Source: Clostridiales bacterium
GTDB taxonomy: Bacteria > Bacillota > Clostridia > Christensenellales > Aristaeellaceae
NCBI GenBank assembly: GCA_015056145.1
Contig: SVGY01000003.1
Span: 1 to 64,000, forward strand
Length of the DNA: 64,000 nt
Reading direction: 5' to 3'
Every line of letters begins with the position of its first letter. The stretch's first letter is position 1. The notes beneath the pieces are model-generated. The model had not been told where the DNA came from. It did not search any database and worked only from the letters and a program-made list of their open reading frames with translations. This document shows positions 57,532-64,000 of this stretch, piece by piece. The position numbers and the translations under genes are program-made.

Positions 57532-58902
57532 TCATTCAAGGGCAAAGCCGTATTCGTAGAGCCTGCTGAGATCCGTCCAGGCTGCATTGCGGCTGGGGGC
57601 GCCCAGAATGACGGCGATCAGCGTTCGGCCCTCCCATTGGGCAGCGCCCACAAAGCAGAAACCTGCAATGGAGGTGAAGCCGCTTTTCACCCCGGCGGCA
57701 TAGGGAATATAGAAGGGGGAAGCGGAGTCGAAGATTTCGTAAGTGTTGTAGATGGTGAGGGAATCACGCTTCCGGGTGGCGGGCAGGGTGTATTCCAGGC
57801 AGGTGACGATCTGGCAGAACTGTGGATCCGTAAGCCCGGCCCGGGCTGCCAGGGACAGGTCGTAGGCGGTGGTATAATGGTTTTCGTCGTGATAGCCATG
57901 AGGGTTGACGAAGCTGGATTCATACATGCCAAGCTCCCGGGCTTTTTCGTTCATGCGGATCATAAAAGCGTCAACACTGCCTGCATCTATGACGGCCAAA
58001 GCGTTGGCGGCGTCGTTGCCGGAGCGGATCATGAGGCCGTAGAGCAGGTCGATCTTCCGCATTTTTTCGCCGGGATAAACGGGCACCAGCGAGCTGTCCT
58101 GAGGTACCTCGGAGGCCGCATCGGGTATGGTGTACTTCTCTTCGAGATTGCCGTATTCCAGAGAGGTGAGCAGCGTGAGCACCTTGGTGGTGCTGGCGGG
58201 GTACATGGGTGTATGAGCGTTCATCTCAAAGAGGATCTCGCCGGTAGGCCCGTCGATGAGAATGCAGCTTTTGCAGTAAAGATGCTCCGGGCTGAGGCTC
58301 AGCGGCCTGGATTCATCGAAGTAGACCGGGGCCTTGAAACCGTATACGCTCAGGTCGGAGTTGATGAGCTCCAGGGTATAGGGGTCTGCATTGCCGGTAA
58401 CGGGCAGGGTGGTCAGCTCCAGCTCGGTGGCGTATACCTGGAATTCCATCACCGCAGCCTGGGTGGCGCTGCCATAAGCGCCGTCCGCATATCCGCTGAG
58501 CATGCCCAGGTCGATAAGGCGGTTTTGAAGCGCTTTTACCCTTTCGCCACGGCTGCCGGGGCAAAGAGTGAAGAGGATGGCCTCCACCGTTTCATCTTCG
58601 GAATGGATCAAAGAAAGGGTCAATTCGTCTGCCCGGCCAATTTCGGGAAAGCTGTACCCGCCAAGCTCTGTAAGCAGTCGCTGGGCTTCGCCCACCCAGG
58701 AGGCAGTCTGCTGGCCGTACACGCCGTCCGCCTGTCCGGAAAAAAGACCGAAATATTGAAGCCTTTGCTGCAATTGCTTCACACTTGGGCCCTGATCTCC
58801 CATTTGCAGGGATACAGCTTCAGCATGCGCATACAGAGGCAAAAAAATGGCGCAAAGAAGAAAGTAAAGCAGTTTTCGGGCATTGGTACGCATCTTTTGC
58901 AT
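57532..58902 (-). CDS. D-alanyl-D-alanine carboxypeptidase (S11) with two N-terminal peptidoglycan-binding domains
   Basis: Signal peptide; two PGB_1 repeats (GPSVKQLQQRLQYFG; GERVKALQNRLIDLG); YPASTTKVLT and SGN motifs. Confidence 0.93.
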   Translation of the reverse strand: MQKMRTNARKLLYFLLCAIFLPLYAHAEAVSLQMGDQGPSVKQLQQRLQYFGLFSGQADGVYGQQTASWVGEAQRLLTELGGYSFPEIGRADELTLSLIHSEDETVEAILFTLCPGSRGERVKALQNRLIDLGMLSGYADGAYGSATQAAVMEFQVYATELELTTLPVTGNADPYTLELINSDLSVYGFKAPVYFDESRPLSLSPEHLYCKSCILIDGPTGEILFEMNAHTPMYPASTTKVLTLLTSLEYGNLEEKYTIPDAASEVPQDSSLVPVYPGEKMRKIDLLYGLMIRSGNDAANALAVIDAGSVDAFMIRMNEKARELGMYESSFVNPHGYHDENHYTTAYDLSLAARAGLTDPQFCQIVTCLEYTLPATRKRDSLTIYNTYEIFDSASPFYIPYAAGVKSGFTSIAGFCFVGAAQWEGRTLIAVILGAPSRNAAWTDLSRLYEYGFALE

Positions 58903-59022
58903 GGACTCCTTTCGTAAGGAATAAATGTATTCTACCATATAAGACGGATTTGAAGGGTAAATTATTGCTTCCTGGGTCTGTTTTTTTCCTGTGCGGCATA
59001 CCATTTGCCGGAGGGATGCCAA

Positions 59023-60129
59023 ATGAAAAGAGATTACCCGCCCTTGTGGATCGGGGCTTTGCTGGTTTTTCTGGCAGTGGTGTGGAGGATGATGGGGGCG
59101 CCCCTGACCGGTGCGGAGTGGGCAGACGTTAAAACGCCGCTTTGGCAGGCAAGGGTGCTGACTCCATCCAGAATGGAAAGGATTTTTCTTTTGTGGATGC
59201 CCGGGGAGAGGGCTGTGGGCGCAGACACCCTCATGGAAGGGGACGACCCTGACGGAGCAGAACTGGTCAGGCGCAACAGTACCGATCAGATTAAGCTGAA
59301 GGTGCATACTGCAGGGGGGATTGCAACTATGCCGCTGGAAAGCTATGTATGCGGCGTGGTGGCAGCGGAAATGCCAGCCAGCTATCACCTGGAAGCATTA
59401 AAGGCTCAGGCGGTGGCCGCACGCACACGGGCAGTGTGCCAGAAGGAATCCGGCGGATGCAGAAGTTATCCCGGGGCAGATATCTGTGATGACAGTGGCT
59501 GCTGCCAGGGCTATGCTTCCATGACGGAATGCAGGGAAAAATGGGGTGACGAAACGGAATTCTACCGCCAGCGCATCATCGGCGCAGTGGAAGAAACCAT
59601 GGGCTGGATCATGACCTATGAGGGGGAGCCTATTACCGTGATGTATCACGCCATGAGCGGAGGAAAAACCGAGGATGCGGCTGCGGTATTTTCGCAGCCG
59701 CTGCCATATCTTGTAAGCGTGGAAAGCCGTGGCGAGGAGGGCGCACGGGGTTTTTTTACGGAAACCACCTTTACCTATGAACAAATGGCGGCAGCGGTAA
59801 ACGGCAGCATACCCGGGATGGATGTTTCTGCGGATGAGCTTAGGCGCAGTTTTTCCATTACGGAATATACGGACAGCGGTCGGGTCAGGCAGGTTTCAAT
59901 GGGGGATGCACTGGTGGAAGCCTCCTCCTTGCGCAAGGCGCTGGGGTTAAGGAGTACCTGGTTTTCCATTGCATCCGATGGTGAGGGCGTCACTTTTCAG
60001 CAACGGGGTTACGGTCACGGCGTGGGGATGAGCCAGGTGGGGGCAAACAGCATGGCGGCAAGCGGCTCCACTTGCGGGCAGATTTTGCTGCATTATTATC
60101 CCGGGGTTAAGATCGGACTGCGGGAATAG
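59023..60129 (+). CDS. spoIID: Stage II sporulation protein D
   Basis: MPLESYVCGVVAAEMPASYHLEALKAQAVAARTRAV; YHAMSGGKTEDAAAVF; GYGHGVGMSQVGANSMA. Confidence 0.95.
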   Translation: MKRDYPPLWIGALLVFLAVVWRMMGAPLTGAEWADVKTPLWQARVLTPSRMERIFLLWMPGERAVGADTLMEGDDPDGAELVRRNSTDQIKLKVHTAGGIATMPLESYVCGVVAAEMPASYHLEALKAQAVAARTRAVCQKESGGCRSYPGADICDDSGCCQGYASMTECREKWGDETEFYRQRIIGAVEETMGWIMTYEGEPITVMYHAMSGGKTEDAAAVFSQPLPYLVSVESRGEEGARGFFTETTFTYEQMAAAVNGSIPGMDVSADELRRSFSITEYTDSGRVRQVSMGDALVEASSLRKALGLRSTWFSIASDGEGVTFQQRGYGHGVGMSQVGANSMAASGSTCGQILLHYYPGVKIGLRE

Positions 60130-60173
60130 GTTGTAATCATCGGGGGAATCCTTGAAAATGGAGGGATGAACCG

Positions 60174-60881
60174 ATGGAAAATCAAAACAGATTTGTAAAA
60201 AGCCTGAGAAAGGCCTATCTCTGGTATGACCGGATGATGGAAAAACAGGGATTTTATGTGGTGCTGGCGGTGTGCGTATTGGTGATTGTAATCAGCGCCG
60301 TATACACCTTCCGCCTTCGGGAAGAGGAAAGCCGCATCGTGACCGCAAAACAGGCGGAAACCGCCGGTGGAAACCAGAATGCGGAAACCCTGGAAGAAGC
60401 CCGGGAGTTGATCGCAAGCCAGAATGCACCGGAAATGCTTGAACCTGTGCCCACGGAATCGCCCCTGAAGCTGCAGCAACCTGTCCCGGGCTTTGTGGAC
60501 AGGGAATTCAGCCTTGAGGAACCACAGTTTTTTGCTGCCTCCGGCATGTGGCAGATTCATGCCGGCATCGATCTCACAGCCGAATACGGCACTCCAGTGC
60601 AGTGCTGCCTCTCCGGCAGGGTGAGCAGGGTGTGGAAGGATAATGAAAAGGGCCTGACGGTGATGATCAGTCACGAGGGTGGATATCAATCCGTCTACGC
60701 AGGGCTCAGCAGCGCCGATTATGTCCGCCAGGGGGATGAGGTGGTAAAAGGCCAGACCATTGGTCATGTGGGCAATGGGGTGCTGGCGGAAAGCGATGCA
60801 CAGCCCCATCTTCATTTTGAAATCCACCGGGAGGGAAAGCCCGTGGATCCGTTGGCGGTGTTTCTGGGTATTGACAAGTGA
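60174..60881 (+). CDS. M23 family peptidase, SpoIIQ-like
   Basis: Single N-terminal TM; IHAGIDLTAEYGTPVQCCLSGRV ... HLHFEIHREGKPVDP; next to spoIID. Confidence 0.88.
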   Translation: MENQNRFVKSLRKAYLWYDRMMEKQGFYVVLAVCVLVIVISAVYTFRLREEESRIVTAKQAETAGGNQNAETLEEARELIASQNAPEMLEPVPTESPLKLQQPVPGFVDREFSLEEPQFFAASGMWQIHAGIDLTAEYGTPVQCCLSGRVSRVWKDNEKGLTVMISHEGGYQSVYAGLSSADYVRQGDEVVKGQTIGHVGNGVLAESDAQPHLHFEIHREGKPVDPLAVFLGIDK

Positions 60882-60938
60882 GGAATGACATGATACATTA
60901 TAATACGTTTATCACATCCCTAAGGAGGCAACCGTTTT

Positions 60939-62774
60939 ATGTGCGGAATTGTTGGATATATTGGAAACCAGGAATCCTCTCCCATTTTGATGGAGGGTTT
61001 GGAGCGGCTTTCCTACCGTGGTTATGACAGCGCCGGCGTGGCCGTTATCGGCAGCGATGGAAAGATCAACGTTCGCAAGGCCAAGGGCCGCCTGGAAAAC
61101 CTGGAAAACCTTCTGAAGGAAAAGACGGTTTACGGAACCGTGGGCATCGGCCACACCCGTTGGGCCACCCATGGCGAACCCAGCGACCTCAACGCCCATC
61201 CTCACACTGACGTGAAGGGCGATATCGCCGTTGTGCATAACGGTATTATCGAAAACCATGTTTCCCTGCGCAAACAGCTGGAAATGAACGGTGCACAGTT
61301 TGTAAGCCAGACCGATACCGAAGTGGTGGCGCACCTGCTCAACCAGCTCTATGAAGGCGACATGAAGGCCGCTTTGCTCAAGGCTATGACCATGCTGGAG
61401 GGCAGCTACGCCCTGGGCGTGATCTGCACCCGGGAACCTGATGTGGTGTACTGTGCCCGCAACGACAGCCCGCTGGTGATCGGCTTCAAGGATGGCGAAG
61501 GCTTTATTGCTTCGGATATTCCCGCATTGCTCAGCCATACCCGTGACGTGATCTTCCTCAAGGACAAGGAAATCGGCGTTCTGGACCGCAGCGGCGTGAA
61601 AGTATTCGACATTTACGGCAACGAGCAGCACCACGAGCCTTATCATGTGGAGTGGGATCTCAGCAGCGCTGAAAAAGGCGGCTATGCTCACTACATGCTC
61701 AAGGAGATTCATGAGCAGCCCGAAGCCATCAAGAAGACCTTCGAGCCCCGCTACTCCGGCACGCCCGGCGACTACAGCTGGCTGCCCCTGACCGTGGAGG
61801 AAGTAAAGAACCTGCGAAAGATCAGCATTGTGGCCTGCGGCACTGCTTACCATGCAGGCGTTGCCGGACGTTATGCCATCGAGAAACTGGCCCGCATTCC
61901 CGTGGAAGCTGCCATCGCCAGCGAATACCGCTACCGTGACCCCATCATCGGCGAAAACGAACTGTTCATCGCCGTGAGCCAGAGCGGCGAAACCGCCGAC
62001 ACCCTCGCAGCACTCCGTGAAGCCAAGCGCCGTGGCGCAAAGGTCATGGCTGTGTGCAATGTGGTGGGTTCCACCATCGCCCGTGAAGTGGGCGACGAAA
62101 ATACCCTGTACACCTACGCAGGTCCGGAAATCGCCGTTGCCAGCACCAAGGCATATACTACCCAGGTGGAGCTGATGATGCTCATCGCCGTGGCTCTTGG
62201 ACAAATGAAGGGCGAACTTGCTTCTGAAAAGGCACAGGAACTGCTTGATCAGATGCACCAGATGCCCGCACTGGTGGAAAAAGCTCTGGGCACTGAAGAA
62301 CAACTGCAGAAGTTTACCAGCATCGCCAGCCACAAAAAGCATGTGTTCTTTGTGGGCCGTGGCCTGGACTATGCTCTGTCCCTGGAAGCTGCCCTGAAGC
62401 TGAAGGAAGTCAGCTATATTTTCAGCGAAGCCTACGCCGCCGGCGAATTGAAGCACGGCCCCATCGCCCTTTTGCAGGAAGGCCGCCTTGTGGTAGCTAC
62501 CATCACCCAGACCGCTCTTCTGGACAAGACCCTGAGCAATCTGCGGGAAATCAAGGCCCGTGGCGCATGGGTGGTTGCCGTCTGCCGGGAAAGCCTGAAG
62601 GAAAAGGTAACTCCCGAAGCCGACGAGCTGATCCTCATCCCTGATACCGACGACCTGCTGATGCCCCTGCTGGCGGTCATCCCGCTGCAGATGTTTGCCT
62701 ACTGCATGGCCGTGGCCCGTGGCTGCGATGTGGATAAGCCCCGCAACCTTGCCAAGAGCGTTACGGTGGAATAA
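60939..62774 (+). CDS. glmS: Glutamine-fructose-6-phosphate aminotransferase (isomerizing)
   Basis: MCGIVGYIGNQESSPILMEGLERLSYRGYDSAGVAVIG; C-term PRNLAKSVTVE. Confidence 0.97.
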   Translation: MCGIVGYIGNQESSPILMEGLERLSYRGYDSAGVAVIGSDGKINVRKAKGRLENLENLLKEKTVYGTVGIGHTRWATHGEPSDLNAHPHTDVKGDIAVVHNGIIENHVSLRKQLEMNGAQFVSQTDTEVVAHLLNQLYEGDMKAALLKAMTMLEGSYALGVICTREPDVVYCARNDSPLVIGFKDGEGFIASDIPALLSHTRDVIFLKDKEIGVLDRSGVKVFDIYGNEQHHEPYHVEWDLSSAEKGGYAHYMLKEIHEQPEAIKKTFEPRYSGTPGDYSWLPLTVEEVKNLRKISIVACGTAYHAGVAGRYAIEKLARIPVEAAIASEYRYRDPIIGENELFIAVSQSGETADTLAALREAKRRGAKVMAVCNVVGSTIAREVGDENTLYTYAGPEIAVASTKAYTTQVELMMLIAVALGQMKGELASEKAQELLDQMHQMPALVEKALGTEEQLQKFTSIASHKKHVFFVGRGLDYALSLEAALKLKEVSYIFSEAYAAGELKHGPIALLQEGRLVVATITQTALLDKTLSNLREIKARGAWVVAVCRESLKEKVTPEADELILIPDTDDLLMPLLAVIPLQMFAYCMAVARGCDVDKPRNLAKSVTVE

Positions 62775-62791
62775 AACTGAATCATTGCATT

Positions 62792-62828
62792 GCCCCCTTC
62801 CGATAACGATGCCGGAAGGGGGCTTTCT
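62792..62828. terminator. Terminator between glmS and the GH94 gene
   Basis: gcccccttccg ... cggaagggggc. Confidence 0.75.
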
Positions 62829-62837
62829 GGTGCCCGA

Positions 62838-64000
62838 TTATCCCCGGATGGGAAACACGCCTTCGTGGATTTTGCCATCATCCCGAAGAACAATGCAGCC
62901 TTCCTTGAGCCGCTCGCCATCAGCCATGGGGAAGGGGCAGTCTCTGCGGCCGTGAAGATGATAGGTGGCGCTGCCAAAACGGTAGGTGATGCGCACCCAG
63001 TCCCAGCCCGCAGGAAGTACCGGTCGGAAACGCAAAATATTGCCGACTTTTCGGAAGCCCAGCAGTTCGCTGAGCATGAGGTACTGATACCATGCTGCGC
63101 TGCCGGTGTACCATGTCCAGCCGCCTCTGCCACGATGACGGGGAGTTGCATAAATATCCCCGGCCATCACATAGGGTTCCACCCGATACCTTGCTGCGGT
63201 CTGGCGGGTGAGGGCGTGATTTTGCGGAAGAAGCGCAAGGGCGAGCTCCCAGGCCTGGTCGTATTTGCCCAGCTGGTAAAAGGCGGCCATTGCCCACACG
63301 GCGGCATGGGTATATTGCCCTCCATTTTCCCTGACGCCGGGCACATAGGCAGAGATATAGCCCGGTTCTTCTGCACCGTTGAAGGGCGGAGTGAAGAGCT
63401 TGAGAATACCGATATCCGGCTCCCAGAGATATTCACGCACATTGTCCATGGCGGTGGCACAGCGTTCCCGGCTGAGGCCGGAAAACACAGCCCAGCACTG
63501 GGGCAGAAGGGTCAGCATGCACTCGGTGGAATCTGCCGAGCCAAGAGGATCGCCCATGGAATACCAGCCCCGCAGATACCAGCTGCCGTCCCAGCCCGTC
63601 TGGTCAAGGGCCTGCATCAGCCGGATGCGCAGCGTGGCAAAACGGTTGGCTGTGGCGGGGTCCAGATAGGGCGACAGGCGGCGCAGCACTTCGCACAGGA
63701 ACATGCCAAGCCAAACACTTTCGCCTTTCTCGCCGCCGACACGGTTCATGCCGTCGTTCCAGTCGCCGCTGCCCATGAGGGGCAGGCCGTGGGGGCCGAA
63801 GGATACACGGTCGATGGCCCTCAGACAATGCTGCTGAAAGGATTCGATAATGCCGGAGAGAGGGGCTTTTTCCACACGGTCCCTTTCCTCCGGGGCCAGG
63901 GGCGGGGATTGCAGATAGGGCACCGGCTCCGCCAGAAGGCTTTTGTCGCCGGTGATATTGAGATAGATGGCAGCAATATATGGCAAAAACAGCATGTCAT
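62838..64000 (-). CDS. GH94/glycosyltransferase-36 C-terminal part (cyclic beta-1,2-glucan synthase or cellobiose phosphorylase type), truncated by window end
   Basis: DMLFLPYIAAIYLNITGDKSLL...GLPLMGSGDWNDGMNRVG...GWYSMGDPLGSADSTECMLTLLPQCWAVFSGL; frame open to window edge. Confidence 0.9.
   Translation of the reverse strand, partial: DMLFLPYIAAIYLNITGDKSLLAEPVPYLQSPPLAPEERDRVEKAPLSGIIESFQQHCLRAIDRVSFGPHGLPLMGSGDWNDGMNRVGGEKGESVWLGMFLCEVLRRLSPYLDPATANRFATLRIRLMQALDQTGWDGSWYLRGWYSMGDPLGSADSTECMLTLLPQCWAVFSGLSRERCATAMDNVREYLWEPDIGILKLFTPPFNGAEEPGYISAYVPGVRENGGQYTHAAVWAMAAFYQLGKYDQAWELALALLPQNHALTRQTAARYRVEPYVMAGDIYATPRHRGRGGWTWYTGSAAWYQYLMLSELLGFRKVGNILRFRPVLPAGWDWVRITYRFGSATYHLHGRRDCPFPMADGERLKEGCIVLRDDGKIHEGVFPIRG

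Noticed and set aside
60882-60938. glmS ribozyme upstream of glmS
   Set aside because: Only 57 nt of intergenic space; too short for the ribozyme
1-64000. CRISPR array
   Set aside because: Tandem repeats seen (collagen tract, 148-bp repeat) lack regular repeat-unique spacer alternation and no cas genes are present

Overview
64-kb window from a spore-forming, probably gut-type Clostridia genome (spoVT, SpoVB-like, spoIID, spoIIQ-like and collagen-like exosporium-type genes). Two parts are visible. (A) About 1-15,500 is the right-hand part of an integrated mobile element. It carries a type I restriction-modification operon (hsdM partial, hsdS, a HEPN-like gene, hsdR), an inverted-repeat cluster resembling a transfer or replication origin, a CHC2 zinc-finger protein plus a D5/P4-type helicase, an AT-rich translationally coupled pair of DUF262 (GmrSD-like) genes, and a large serine recombinase. 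The recombinase frame reads directly into the 3' about 80% of the sporulation regulator SpoVT, so the element apparently splits spoVT. (B) About 15,500-64,000 is chromosomal backbone: the spoVT-SpoVB/yabM-mazG/yabN-hup synteny block, plsY, patatin, a 6S-like RNA, uxaC/eda/kdgK, feoAB, a HerA/DUF853 ATPase, tRNA-Ser(GGA), a BclA-like collagen protein, MATE transporters, GH8, a 148-bp tandem repeat, GH2 plus a GPH symporter, truA-ecfT-ecfA2-ecfA1, ireB-ruvX, aspartate kinase, tig-clpP-clpX, dac, spoIID, spoIIQ-like, glmS and a partial GH94. The main candidates for something undescribed are the spoVT-interrupting defence element with its recombinase-SpoVT fusion, the PrrC-like placement of an ATPase-less HEPN-like gene between hsdS and hsdR, and the paired DUF262 operon. 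All calls were made by reading the sequence and recalling family motifs; no database search was run.
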